Shown: positions 15,190 through 24,186, counted from the first letter of the stretch. The stretch: 64,000 bases of DNA from Phycisphaerae bacterium (GCA_027078365.1 JALWYQ010000001.1:124001-188000); one strand, 5' to 3'. Notes: generated by a model not told the origin, from the letters alone. Translations and numbers: made by a program.

Positions 15190-18100
15190 TTACTACTCGT
15201 CATTCTGAATTTTGCTACCTGTAATACTTTTGCAATAATACCATCCATCTGATCCAGCGACAATTCAATGCCTTTCTCTGTTTTGAGTTCATCGTAGAGG
15301 TAATCATCAATTTCGTTTTCAGTTTGTTTCTGAGCGTCTTCATCGTCCCAAAATTGAACTTTTGTATGCTTTTGAAGAATACCGTGTATTGCAATTGCAG
15401 TGTCGGCGGTGATTGATTCAAGATTTTCTTCACTTAAGTTATATTTTTTAAAGAACGGTTTTAATACACCATAATAGGCCATGGCATCCTCGTTGCCGGA
15501 GAGTTTCTCAGGTATATCATCATGAACTTTACCAACAACTTTATCGCGAACCTCTACTACTTTGTTCAGATAATCTAGCTCAGAGATTCTCTGAGCTCTG
15601 AAATCTTCAATTACTTGCTGGATTAGTTTTGAGAACTTTTCGTAAAACGCAGGATCCTCGTCTAGCTTTTCAGTGATCACCCTCTTTGTAGCGTGTGCAA
15701 TCGTATCTGCTTTTGACGCGGTAGTTTTTGAGCTACCGTATATATCATGGCTTTCCTTGATTTTAATAAAGGAGGCATCGTCAAAGATATTAACTGGTTT
15801 ATTGAGTTGGACAACTTCATTGGCTTGAATATGGGTATCCAACAGTTTCTTGATTTTTGGTTCATAATCTCGGTAATCAACGGCTTCAGCGTAACGCAAC
15901 TTAACAGATGCCTTAAGTGACTGAAATTTTCTAAGATCAGCCTTGTATCTTGACAAAGTTTTCTCGTCAGTTTCGATCAGGAATTTCTCACAAGATAGTG
16001 CGATACCAAGAGTTTTTCCAAACTCCGAAAGGCGGCTGTAAAACTCTTCTCTGATCTCATCATCTGCAAGCAGTACTTCATAAGCTTCTTCATCGTAAGA
16101 ATTCTTAACAGTTTTGAATATATCCCAAAGATCAGAATATCGGCTTGGCAATTTTTCTATTTCGCTATTAATGGAAGTCAGAGTGCCAACTAGATCGGAT
16201 TCATCAAACCCTTCAAATGCGCTGTACATGGTAAGTGCTTTATCTAGCTCACCGAGGACATTTGCGTAGTCGACAATAAATCCGAACTCCTTGCCTTCAT
16301 GGAGACGGTTGATTCGTGCAATTGCCTGAAGTAGCGTATGCTCTCTAAGAATCCTGCACAAATATAGAACCGCATTTCTTGGTGCGTCAAATCCGGTCAA
16401 CAGCTTATCAACGACAATAAGAATTTCAGGGTCACTGCCATGCTTGAATTGATTGATTAGTTGCTTGGTGTACTCTTGCTCACTGCCATAGCGTTTCATC
16501 ATTTTTTGCCAGAATTTTACGACCTCATCGGTTGTCTCGTCATCGATCTCTTCATAGCCTTCACGCATATCCGGTGGCGAGATAACAACCTCTGAACTGA
16601 CAATACCTATTTCATTCAGATAAGCATTATACTTGATCGCGGATACTTTGTTGGGAGCTACCAACTGTGCTTTGAATCCTGTTCCTTGCCAGTTGGAACG
16701 GAAATGTTCACTAATATCGAAGGCTCTCATGTAAATGACCTGATCCGCCTTATTCAACATTTCAGCACGTGCGTATTTTCGTTTGAGATCGGCTTGCTGC
16801 TCTTTGGTCAACCCTTGTGTATGCCTTTCAAACCATAAATCAACAGCCGACTGATTCTGTGTCATCTCTACATGACGACCTTCATACAAAAGCGGGACGA
16901 CAGCACCATCTTCGACTGCCTGTGTGATTGAATAATGGGGTTCTATTAGCTCACCAAATTTGATAAAATTGTTTTTTTCCTTTTTCAAAAGTGGCGTTCC
17001 TGTAAAACCTAAGTAGCAGGCACGAGGAAACATTTGCCTCATCCGTGCCGAAAAAGAGCCAAACTGAGTGCGGTGGCTTTCATCCACCAGAATAAAGATA
17101 TCGGGAGAATTATCTTGATACTTCTTTGCCGCATACGCCTTCTCAAATTTATGGATAAGGGTTGTGATAATGCCAGATTTTTTTTCAGTCACCAGCTCCA
17201 ACAGATTTCTTCCCGAGGTTGCCCGATTAGCTTCAAGACCGCAGGCAGCAAAAGTATTCCCTAGTTGTCTATCTAGGTCATCACGGTCTGTCACAAGAAC
17301 GATACGCGGATTCAAAATTTCAGGATCCAAGGCCAGATTACGTGCGAGTAGTACCATAGTCAGAGATTTTCCCGAACCTTGGGTGTGCCAGATCACACCG
17401 CCTTTTCGTGAACCGGTACTGTCAAAATGTTTTATCCGATTCAGTGTGGACTTAATGACAAAATACTGCTGATAACGGGCAATCTTTTTTGTGCCTCCAT
17501 CAAACACCGTAAACTTCCACGCCAACTCCAAAAGCCTTTCCGGACGGCAGAGGGAAAAAAGAGCTTTGTCCTGCTCGGTTACAAGACGCTCTTTTGAAAC
17601 CACTAATTCACACGAATTATCACTAATGTTTTTTGACTGCATGACCTCAAATGACTTTGGATCTATTTCAACATCAACAGATACATCTACAATCTTTTTT
17701 AATTTTTTAAATTCGTGTCCATTAGTGTCCATTCGTGGTTCTTTCCACACGGACCAAAATTTTGCAGCAGTTCCAGTGGTTGCGTACATGGCACTGTTCT
17801 TGTTTACAGCCATAACTAGTTGGCTATATATGAAGAGCTTCGGAATATAATCATCGTTTTGGTTTCTGATGGATTGTGAGATAGCTTGCTCTACTTCAAT
17901 TTGCGGCGATTTACATTCGATTACACAGAATGGAATGCCGTTAACAAAGAGAACTATATCCGGTCGGGCGGTCTCTGTACTTCGAGCACGCTCAACACTA
18001 AATTCAACCGTCACGTGAAACCTATTGCGGTCGGGATTGCGCCAGTCGATATAGTTTAGATTGAAGCTTTTTGAGTCACCCTCAATGGTTTGTTCCATAG

Positions 18101-18413
18101 CAGTGCCGAGAGTTACAAAATCATAGATGACCTCATTAGTCTTGAGTAGTCCGTCGTATTTGATATTTTTCAGCTTTTGGATAGCCGACTGTACATTCTC
18201 CTCGCTGAAGAGATACTCGCAACCTTTGTATCGAATGCGGTTGATTTTCTTGAGTTGGTTGCGCAGAATATTTTCCAATAAGACATTTGAGCTTCGCCCC
18301 TGACGTTCCTTCAATGCTTCTTCTGGAGAGATATATTCATAGCCCATCGCTACTAGTAGTTGCACTGCTGGTAGCTGGCTTGTTAGTTTTTCATTTGTTT
18401 GAAAATTGCACAT
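15186..18413 (-). CDS. hsdR: Type I restriction endonuclease subunit R
   Basis: A 1075-residue motor/nuclease subunit of normal size. The PD-(D/E)xK nuclease motif is RPDIVLFVNGIPFCVIECKS near residues 145-165. Walker A is TQGSGKS near 343 and the DEAD-like box DESHRTQFG near 443. Helicase domain 2 shows VDKLLTGFDAPRNAVLYL and QAIARINR. With HsdM and HsdS it would cleave unmodified DNA after translocation. Two copies of the island repeat are translated in frame (about residues 220-230 and 260-272) in the variable linker between nuclease and motor domains. The gene is intact. A third repeat copy lies just upstream of its start. Confidence 0.93.
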   Translation of the reverse strand: MCNFQTNEKLTSQLPAVQLLVAMGYEYISPEEALKERQGRSSNVLLENILRNQLKKINRIRYKGCEYLFSEENVQSAIQKLKNIKYDGLLKTNEVIYDFVTLGTAMEQTIEGDSKSFNLNYIDWRNPDRNRFHVTVEFSVERARSTETARPDIVLFVNGIPFCVIECKSPQIEVEQAISQSIRNQNDDYIPKLFIYSQLVMAVNKNSAMYATTGTAAKFWSVWKEPRMDTNGHEFKKLKKIVDVSVDVEIDPKSFEVMQSKNISDNSCELVVSKERLVTEQDKALFSLCRPERLLELAWKFTVFDGGTKKIARYQQYFVIKSTLNRIKHFDSTGSRKGGVIWHTQGSGKSLTMVLLARNLALDPEILNPRIVLVTDRDDLDRQLGNTFAACGLEANRATSGRNLLELVTEKKSGIITTLIHKFEKAYAAKKYQDNSPDIFILVDESHRTQFGSFSARMRQMFPRACYLGFTGTPLLKKEKNNFIKFGELIEPHYSITQAVEDGAVVPLLYEGRHVEMTQNQSAVDLWFERHTQGLTKEQQADLKRKYARAEMLNKADQVIYMRAFDISEHFRSNWQGTGFKAQLVAPNKVSAIKYNAYLNEIGIVSSEVVISPPDMREGYEEIDDETTDEVVKFWQKMMKRYGSEQEYTKQLINQFKHGSDPEILIVVDKLLTGFDAPRNAVLYLCRILREHTLLQAIARINRLHEGKEFGFIVDYANVLGELDKALTMYSAFEGFDESDLVGTLTSINSEIEKLPSRYSDLWDIFKTVKNSYDEEAYEVLLADDEIREEFYSRLSEFGKTLGIALSCEKFLIETDEKTLSRYKADLRKFQSLKASVKLRYAEAVDYRDYEPKIKKLLDTHIQANEVVQLNKPVNIFDDASFIKIKESHDIYGSSKTTASKADTIAHATKRVITEKLDEDPAFYEKFSKLIQQVIEDFRAQRISELDYLNKVVEVRDKVVGKVHDDIPEKLSGNEDAMAYYGVLKPFFKKYNLSEENLESITADTAIAIHGILQKHTKVQFWDDEDAQKQTENEIDDYLYDELKTEKGIELSLDQMDGIIAKVLQVAKFRMTSSK
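17598..17634 (+). repeat. Iteron repeat copy inside hsdR (plus orientation)
   Basis: AAACCACTAATTCACACGAA followed by TTATCACTAAT keeps the CAC(T/G)AAT units. It is read in the hsdR frame as NISDNSCELVVSK. Confidence 0.75.
17708..17746 (-). repeat. Iteron repeat copy inside hsdR (minus orientation)
   Basis: On the minus strand CACGAATGGA-CACTAATGGA-CACGAATTTA gives three units at exact 10-base period. It is read in frame as EPRMDTNGHEF. Confidence 0.8.
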
Positions 18414-18426
18414 GTGTAATCCTTTT

Positions 18427-18488
18427 AACCACTAAAGATGCTAGTTTTTGGAACCACTAATGGACACTAATAAACACTAATTTTTTTT
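18427..18488 (+). repeat. Iteron repeat copy upstream of hsdR
   Basis: A degenerate AACCACTAAAGATGCTAG is followed by the core CACTAATGGA-CACTAATAAA-CACTAATTTT (18455-18484). It sits between the AlbA_2 gene and hsdR, in the opposite orientation to the copies at 23.9-25.5 kb. It is followed by CCATAGAAAACACAGA, which resembles the companion repeat at 23.8 kb. Confidence 0.8.
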
Positions 18489-18559
18489 GACCATAGAAAA
18501 CACAGATGGTTATTTGCTTTATTTTTGTGTGTTCTGTTGTTGTGCTTAACTTTCATAAC

Positions 18560-19912
18560 TTAGCCCTTATTGCTTTCTATTATTTTCCAGTATCCTTCTT
18601 TACGACCACCTACTCGATGCAAGAAACCTTCGGCCTGAAGTTTCTGAATGTTGCGTTGAATAGACCGTTCCGTAACACCAATTTGTTCAGCCAGTTCGGG
18701 AATAGTGATCGATGGAGTTTCTCGACAGGCATCCAGAATCATACCCGACGTTTTCCCGACGTTTTCCCGACGCTTTCCCGACATATCTTCCGAGACAGAC
18801 TGGCCAGAAACGTGAGGTTTCAGTAGTTCTACTGCTACACCTCCGAAGCGTTCTTCAATCACAGGTTGAGGAAGTCCGTAGCGTTTGCACGCTTCAGTGA
18901 TTTTCTCCACGCCACGGCCCCAAGAGTCAATATAGCCAGCCTTATAGCAAATATCTGCAATTAGAGGGTTTCTTGGAAAAGATTCGTGCAGTTGAAACAG
19001 TTTTTCAATCGACAATTCCACTGGTAAAGTACCGGCATTCCACAGCGATATCCGGTCATTCATAACTCTGAGCTGAGTCATACTGCCCATGTAATTTCGA
19101 TGCACCATCGCATTGAGCAACATCTCTCGTAGAGCGGGAACGGGGTATTCAAGTTCTTCAATACGCCTTAGCCCCTCAAAGCGAATTGGCTTGATCAGAA
19201 ACTTTTTCTCTAGTTGCTCCATCACATCACGCAGCATCTGAAACAGATTTCCCTCGCATACTTCCTGAAATCGCATGTCCACTACGCTTTCACCAAATCG
19301 TCCAATTTTTACAAACAGATTGGGGTAGAACTTACTAGGGTCTTTGCCGAACAATACTAAAGCTGCGTTGGTTAATCCGTCGTCGGTGAGCAGATGTAGT
19401 TTTTTCAGAGTGTCTTCAGTGGAAAGCTCAGAAATATCTGGCAAGCGACCGGCGGTAGTAGATTCCCTTTTGAATAGCTCAATGGTCGTATCGTCGATGT
19501 CGTTCAATGTTGCCTTTTCTTCTACCACCCGATCCCAGGTCATGCCCATCTTTTTCAGTAAAAATTCCGTCAGTGCATGGCCTTTCAGCTCCTGCTTTAC
19601 CGAGCCTGACCTCCAGTAGTAGGAACCGCGCAAGGAGATTGGAACCGTTGATGGTTCTACGACAATTTCCAGATAGGTTTTGCCGTCCTCTTCCATCAGG
19701 TTGATGTGCGGCATCAACCCCAGCTGATCACGGATCTTATTCGGTAGATCTTCAAGTAGTTTCTTGGCGTTCGGCAAATCGACGATTTTACCTCGGTCAT
19801 CTTTTCCGATAAAAATCCGCCCACCCTGCGCATTGGCAAAACCACAGATCCATTTCAGATAATCATCTTGCCATGATTGTTTGAATTCGATATTTTGTGA
19901 TTCGGAAGTCAT
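18560..19912 (-). CDS. AlbA_2 (AAA_4) ATP-binding/transcriptional regulator-like protein with C-terminal wHTH
   Basis: About 450 residues. The N-terminal AlbA_2 (Schlafen-like) domain reads NIEFKQSW...WICGFANAQGGRIFIGKDD. The central domain includes LREMLLNAMVHRNY and ITEACKRYGLPQPVIEERFG. The C-terminal winged helix is SITIPELAEQIGVTERSIQR. The start is set at 19912, because ATG there overlaps the herA stop by four bases and gives the usual start MTSESQNIEFKQ. Such proteins often accompany restriction and defence genes. Tight coupling to sir2-herA suggests a third component or regulator of that module. An 11-bp tandem repeat (18742-18782) encodes the SGKRRENVGKTSG linker before the wHTH. Confidence 0.82.
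   Translation of the reverse strand: MTSESQNIEFKQSWQDDYLKWICGFANAQGGRIFIGKDDRGKIVDLPNAKKLLEDLPNKIRDQLGLMPHINLMEEDGKTYLEIVVEPSTVPISLRGSYYWRSGSVKQELKGHALTEFLLKKMGMTWDRVVEEKATLNDIDDTTIELFKRESTTAGRLPDISELSTEDTLKKLHLLTDDGLTNAALVLFGKDPSKFYPNLFVKIGRFGESVVDMRFQEVCEGNLFQMLRDVMEQLEKKFLIKPIRFEGLRRIEELEYPVPALREMLLNAMVHRNYMGSMTQLRVMNDRISLWNAGTLPVELSIEKLFQLHESFPRNPLIADICYKAGYIDSWGRGVEKITEACKRYGLPQPVIEERFGGVAVELLKPHVSGQSVSEDMSGKRRENVGKTSGMILDACRETPSITIPELAEQIGVTERSIQRNIQKLQAEGFLHRVGGRKEGYWKIIESNKG
18742..18782. repeat. 11-bp tandem repeat within the AlbA_2 gene
   Basis: About three and a half copies of the unit CGTCGGGAAAA (minus strand). Because 11 is not a multiple of three, successive copies are read in different frames. 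It encodes the flexible linker before the C-terminal wHTH, and a one-unit change would shift the frame and remove the wHTH. Confidence 0.75.
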
Positions 19913-21588
19913 TTTTGCTGTTTCCTTAAAGATTCCACAGCCTGTTCTATTCCTCTTTCTGACTTTGTCTTTTCCCACTCATCCCAAAAATCAACAGTTG
20001 CACTGTTTGGTTTAACACTTGGTGGATCAACTTTTATGCGGCTCGGTAAAAGAGACGCATCGCCTACGATCAAGCTTTCGCCAATATCAAGTACTGGTAG
20101 CATTTCAGAAAAATCACCGAGATTATCAGGAAACAATCGCTTTATAACATTTTGATCGTCAGGATTTGTTAGTCGCATAGCGATGAAGTTTCCACATTGG
20201 CTCAGTACTGTTTTATTCACATCCGATGGACGTTGACTAATCACAACGAGAGATAATCCATATTTCCGCCCCTCTTTTGCGATTCGCTCGAAACTTGCTA
20301 ACCCTTTTTCCTCCATACTACCTTTTAAGCTTGCCGGAATATAAAGGTGCGCTTCATCGCAAAACAATGCTACAGGATGTCTTTTTTTATCATCCATCCA
20401 TTGTTGAACAGAAAAAACCAAACGACCTATCAAACCAGAAATTAGAGGAAGTATGTCAGAGGGAACTTCTGAAAAATCGATAATCTTAAGTCCTTTTCCA
20501 TTACCGAAATCCAAGAGATTGGTAAGCAATGAGTTGAGCCAATCGTAAGCCAAAAGTTTGTCGTCTGCATTAAATATGAAATTTAAACGTTTATCTGACT
20601 GCTTGCTTTTCAGGCGTTGAATAAAGCGAGTTAACTTTCCATGAAGAGGCCCCTGTCTTTCCGACCTTGCTCCTGGAACCATTTCAGTGTCTTTTTCCCG
20701 TAAAGAAGAAAGAACTTTGCTAATTTCGTATGGAATTGGGCTTTCGACGGTAAAATTATCCAGCACATCTTGTTTATGCTCTGCTTCAAGTTTTTCCTTC
20801 TTGTACTTAATAATTAGATCAAAAAGTGTACGTGATTGATTAGGAGCATTGCTGTCACTGCGATCAAGCAGGAGAGACTCAATTTCCTCATAGGATAAAA
20901 GCCAGTATGGAAGAAAAATAATGTTGTTTTCATCTGGCTTATCAGAAGGTCCGGCAATCTTCAGAAGTGTTGTGTTTGGTAGTTTCTTTAGAGGTTTATA
21001 TTCACCGTGAAGGTCAAAAACCAAACTATTGATTGATTTTAGTTGGGTCGCCTTTTCTAGAATGTTAGCAACCGTCCACGATTTCCCGGAACCAGTTCCT
21101 CCAACGATGACGGCGTGACGTTGAAAAAATTTATTTCCATCCAAATTAGCGTCAGACTCATCAGATATTGTGTATTTCCCTATTTTTAGCGGGTTTTTAC
21201 TGTTAGATGAAATAATGTTCATAAATTCAGAAAGTTCACTACCTTGTAGCAGAAAACAATCAGCATCTATGCTCGGCACAGTGTTAAGCGTTCTCTTGAA
21301 AACATTACGCTCTGTTCCGATCGCATCCATAAGTGTTCCAACAAGATTTACCCGTATCAAATTTTCTACAACTAAATCCGGATCTGACTGATCATCAATT
21401 TTTTCGGAAACAGCTTTTCGCATAATCTTTGAAATCAAACCGATAATTTTCTCACCGGTTTTTGTAGAACGAATTTGAACGATTTGATTGATCTGAACGC
21501 TATTCAACAGTTCTTCATTATCTACTTGTACAGAAATATTTCCTGTATCTACGCTCTGAACTTTTCCAATTAAAATCTCATTACTCAT
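19909..21588 (-). CDS. herA: HerA-like ATPase (DUF87) of a SIR2-HerA type defence module
   Basis: About 559 residues. An N-terminal barrel-like region (EILIGKVQSVDTGNISVQV; GEKIIGLISKI) resembles the HAS-barrel of HerA. Walker A is VGGTGSGKSWTVANIL near residue 166. Walker B is HPVALFCDEAHLYIPAS near 411, followed by RIAKEGRKYGLSLVVISQRP and NKTVLSQCGNFIAMRL, all typical of HerA/FtsK-type hexameric translocases. The ATG at 21588 is preferred over an upstream TTG because the sir2 stop is one base away. SIR2-HerA pairs are known antiphage systems (Nezha type) in which both proteins form a complex that depletes NAD or degrades DNA. Here the pair sits inside an hsd operon. Confidence 0.87.
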   Translation of the reverse strand: MSNEILIGKVQSVDTGNISVQVDNEELLNSVQINQIVQIRSTKTGEKIIGLISKIMRKAVSEKIDDQSDPDLVVENLIRVNLVGTLMDAIGTERNVFKRTLNTVPSIDADCFLLQGSELSEFMNIISSNSKNPLKIGKYTISDESDANLDGNKFFQRHAVIVGGTGSGKSWTVANILEKATQLKSINSLVFDLHGEYKPLKKLPNTTLLKIAGPSDKPDENNIIFLPYWLLSYEEIESLLLDRSDSNAPNQSRTLFDLIIKYKKEKLEAEHKQDVLDNFTVESPIPYEISKVLSSLREKDTEMVPGARSERQGPLHGKLTRFIQRLKSKQSDKRLNFIFNADDKLLAYDWLNSLLTNLLDFGNGKGLKIIDFSEVPSDILPLISGLIGRLVFSVQQWMDDKKRHPVALFCDEAHLYIPASLKGSMEEKGLASFERIAKEGRKYGLSLVVISQRPSDVNKTVLSQCGNFIAMRLTNPDDQNVIKRLFPDNLGDFSEMLPVLDIGESLIVGDASLLPSRIKVDPPSVKPNSATVDFWDEWEKTKSERGIEQAVESLRKQQK

Positions 21589-21589
21589 A

Positions 21590-22552
21590 TTACAAGATCT
21601 CCATAAATTTATTGAGTTGCCAATAATCATCGTCAATTATCAGCGTTTCTTTGGATTCATCTTTCCCTGTTTTTATTAGAACTGATGTTTGTCCTGTGGT
21701 TTCACTTTCTTGCAGCAAAATATATTTCTGAGCATTTTTTAGTTCATCGCGACAACTTTGGGTGATTTTCTTTGTGATCAATACTAAAGGTGTTCCACTA
21801 TTGACCTTTTCTTTGATCTTTGGTGTCAAGTGTTCATCATTGAACCCAAAGCCCACGACAAGAAAACTTGATGCGTTATTTATGAGGTTGTCTGATTTCT
21901 GAATTAAATCACGATACGGAGTTTTGTATGCTTCTTGGTATTTATTTTTCCCAGGAGAAATAATAACTGGCTCAGAGCTTTCGCAATCCATCATTAGATA
22001 TCGAACACTGCTGTCAACTCGAAACCAGCTAAGAGAGCCATGTACCTTTATCAGGTTTGTAATATTTTTATCGGTGAAAAGGTCTCCATTGAATATATTA
22101 AATTCACGCTCTCCAAAGCCGTCTGTGAATGGGATACCGTAAAATCCCATCACATGTTCAATGACTCGGTCATAATTGGTCGTAATAATGTTTACAACTT
22201 GAGGATGCACGGATCGGATTTTCTCAATCATGTTTTTTATGCTATCAAACGTGTCCGTCTCGCCATTAACCAATTTACGACGTACTTTGGCATCCGCATT
22301 ATTGACAGTATTCCAAATTATTCTTCTTATTTCAGGCATTTGATCGTTGTATTTAGCTTTCCCCAATTCAGTCTCCAAATTTTCATTAGTTTGGTTAAAA
22401 TTGTGCAATTTATTTTTCAGTGTATTATTCAGATCTTCCATTGTCGGCAACCCAAACGGCACTGTTGCCCCTGCCCCCCAGATAATAACAGGTGGATTCT
22501 TCAGAAATGTTTGAATTGTTGAAAAAGTCTTTTCTTTTGATTGATCACTCAT
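21590..22552 (-). CDS. SIR2-like NADase-family defence protein
   Basis: A 320-residue protein with the SIR2_2 pattern: the nucleotide loop VIIWGAGATVPFGLPTMEDL near residue 18, IITTNYDRVIEHVMGF (the conserved TTNYD), LIKVHGSLSW (the catalytic-type His) and LVVGFGFNDEHL. Bacterial SIR2-like defence proteins hydrolyse NAD+ upon phage infection. Its start codon shares one base with the hsdS stop (TAATG) and its stop is one base from herA, so hsdS, sir2 and herA are translationally linked. The NADase activity is family knowledge, not shown by the sequence. Confidence 0.86.
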   Translation of the reverse strand: MSDQSKEKTFSTIQTFLKNPPVIIWGAGATVPFGLPTMEDLNNTLKNKLHNFNQTNENLETELGKAKYNDQMPEIRRIIWNTVNNADAKVRRKLVNGETDTFDSIKNMIEKIRSVHPQVVNIITTNYDRVIEHVMGFYGIPFTDGFGEREFNIFNGDLFTDKNITNLIKVHGSLSWFRVDSSVRYLMMDCESSEPVIISPGKNKYQEAYKTPYRDLIQKSDNLINNASSFLVVGFGFNDEHLTPKIKEKVNSGTPLVLITKKITQSCRDELKNAQKYILLQESETTGQTSVLIKTGKDESKETLIIDDDYWQLNKFMEIL

Positions 22553-23748
22553 TATTCATACTTCCTTACTACATTTGGCTTAATTCTCCACTCACCTGTC
22601 AACAGACGCTGCATCAGCCCGCGTTTTTGGGTTTTGTATTTTTCTGTGAGTTGCTTCAACAGGTCGATTTCCTGCTGGGCGTCGGATAAGGCTTCAGCGA
22701 TTTGCTTTTGTTCTTCAATAGATGGAAGAGGCATTTTAACTTCACTAAAATGCGGAAATTTAAGATTCCATGTATCTGAGGTTAACCCCTGCGAATATCT
22801 ATAAAATCGATGAATCATAAATGGCATCTTGAACAGATATGCGACAAACTGCGGGTACAGTTTCTCTCCCGGGATACAAATTGTATAGGCAGGGCTCACG
22901 ATCCCCTCCATTGTTGAAAGGGCGGAGACTCCTTGCCACATCCTCATCGTGTTATAGCCAATATCTCCAGGACAAATCCGAAGATATTTAGATTTATCCT
23001 TGTTGGATGTGTCTTTCCTGTTCGTGTCTTCACGAGGGATCACCCCTTCGCCATTTGTTATGGAAAGAAGTGGTAAATCATCTCGCTTGGTTTCTTTACG
23101 TTCCTTGAAAAGTGATTTTGTCCTTACCTGTTTCCATTTACCTTCTACGGTAGGCACATAAATCAGATCATTTAGTAGTCGTTTAAACCGTTTTTCTTTT
23201 ACCTGAATCAGCTGTTCAGTTTTTTCGATGGCCTCATCCCAGGTGGAGAGTAGATCTGCAATGGCTTTTTGCTCTGGGAGTGGGGGAAAAGGTATCTTGA
23301 CTTTGTCGTAAGTTTCAGTTGTCAGTCCAAACCTTGTGATCCCATTTGCGTATCTATAAAAGTCATACGATATTCTTGGATGCGTCAGTGAAAGGGATAG
23401 AAATCTTCCATCTACATGTTTCTTTGGTCTCAATATTGTTAAATGATATCCGCAAAGCAATTTTTTTCTAACACTTTGGATATATGTTGGTATTCCAATG
23501 TCATCAGCGCTTTCAGAATCTTTTGTTATTACAACATCGTTAGGGCAAAGCGAAAATCGATCAATTTCCCCTTGTTTAGCAGTTGCTTTCATAAACTGCA
23601 TATTTTTAGTAATTATAGAGTTGTAATATACATCAGTATAGTTGCACAAAACCACTGGTATTTCGTCTGGCATTGTTTTTTTGTCGACTGGACTGGTGAT
23701 TACTTTTGTTATAGCACTTATTGCTTTTTCTGAAAAGATTTTACTCAT
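22552..23748 (-). CDS. hsdS: Type I restriction-modification specificity subunit (full length)
   Basis: About 398 residues with the usual two-fold layout. Target-recognition domain 1 spans about 1-150, with conserved helix 1 at PLPEQKAIADLLSTWDEAIE. Domain 2 spans about 195-345, with helix 2 at PSIEEQKQIAEALSDAQQEI and the closing KRGLMQRLLTGEWRI. It would fix the recognition sequence of the HsdM/HsdR complex. The start at 23748 is chosen for its Shine-Dalgarno (GGGGAGG seven bases upstream). It is separated from hsdM by three small cassette-like genes and immediately followed by sir2. Confidence 0.9.
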   Translation of the reverse strand: MSKIFSEKAISAITKVITSPVDKKTMPDEIPVVLCNYTDVYYNSIITKNMQFMKATAKQGEIDRFSLCPNDVVITKDSESADDIGIPTYIQSVRKKLLCGYHLTILRPKKHVDGRFLSLSLTHPRISYDFYRYANGITRFGLTTETYDKVKIPFPPLPEQKAIADLLSTWDEAIEKTEQLIQVKEKRFKRLLNDLIYVPTVEGKWKQVRTKSLFKERKETKRDDLPLLSITNGEGVIPREDTNRKDTSNKDKSKYLRICPGDIGYNTMRMWQGVSALSTMEGIVSPAYTICIPGEKLYPQFVAYLFKMPFMIHRFYRYSQGLTSDTWNLKFPHFSEVKMPLPSIEEQKQIAEALSDAQQEIDLLKQLTEKYKTQKRGLMQRLLTGEWRIKPNVVRKYE

Positions 23749-23814
23749 CGCCAAACCTCCCCTGTAATTTTGCGGAGTTTTGAATTATGAAGACTAAGTA
23801 CCAAACTCATTCCC

Positions 23815-23884
23815 AACCATAGAACACACGGAATACACAGAAAAAAACAAATAATCTTTTTCATGTTGTTCTGTGTATTCCGCA
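23815..23884. repeat. Companion inverted repeat
   Basis: CGGAATACACAGAA (near 23829-23842) and its near-complement TTCTGTGTATTCCG (near 23869-23882) face each other across about 26 bases. They follow CCATAGAACACA. Shorter versions (CTGTATGCCCCATGG near 24251; ATGTGTATTCCATGG near 24568) precede other iteron copies, so the two elements travel together. Confidence 0.65.
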
Positions 23885-23889
23885 GTTCA

Positions 23890-23925
23890 AATAATTCGTG
23901 AAAATTAGTGTCCATTAGTGGTTCC
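23890..23925 (-). repeat. Iteron repeat copy at the 3' end of the DinD-like gene
   Basis: On the minus strand GGAACCACTAATGGACACTA continues as ATTTTCACGAATTATT: three CAC(T/G)AAT units spaced ten bases. The DinD-like frame ends inside it as GTTNGH-stop. Confidence 0.85.
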
Positions 23926-24186
23926 CTCCTTTGGAAAGCTTAGAGCCCTTGATCTACCATTCTGGACCATTTTACTGACGTCGGTAAAATGGTTCTCCAC
24001 AGGAACATTGGAATTTTCGCAGGCTATCTTAGCTTTACCAATAACCTCTACAAAATTCTGCCATTTTGTATACCCAAGTTTTTCCATCAAATCCCGGGCA
24101 TACCAAAATTCTGCTGTTTCCCCCGAAACATGTTGGACAATAGTATCAAATGCGTTTGTCAGTCTGACAATGGTATTTTTATCCAT
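23905..24186 (-). pseudogene. Truncated DinD/BRO-N-like gene ending in a repeat
   Basis: A 93-residue frame. Residues 1-70 match the start of DNA-damage-inducible protein D-like (BRO-N related) proteins: GETAEFWYARDLMEKLGYTK, WQNFVEVIGKAKIACENSNV and ENHFTDVSKMV. Full-length relatives are roughly three times longer. After KMVQNGRSRALSFPKE the frame enters the iteron repeat and ends GTTNGH-stop, so the C-terminal part has been lost and replaced. The start has a GGGGGC upstream. It could still make a short protein, but is most simply a deletion derivative. Confidence 0.7.

Noticed and set aside
17034-17850. Plus-strand open frames within hsdR
   Set aside because: They are antisense shadows of a well-supported 1075-residue gene and have no recognisable domains.
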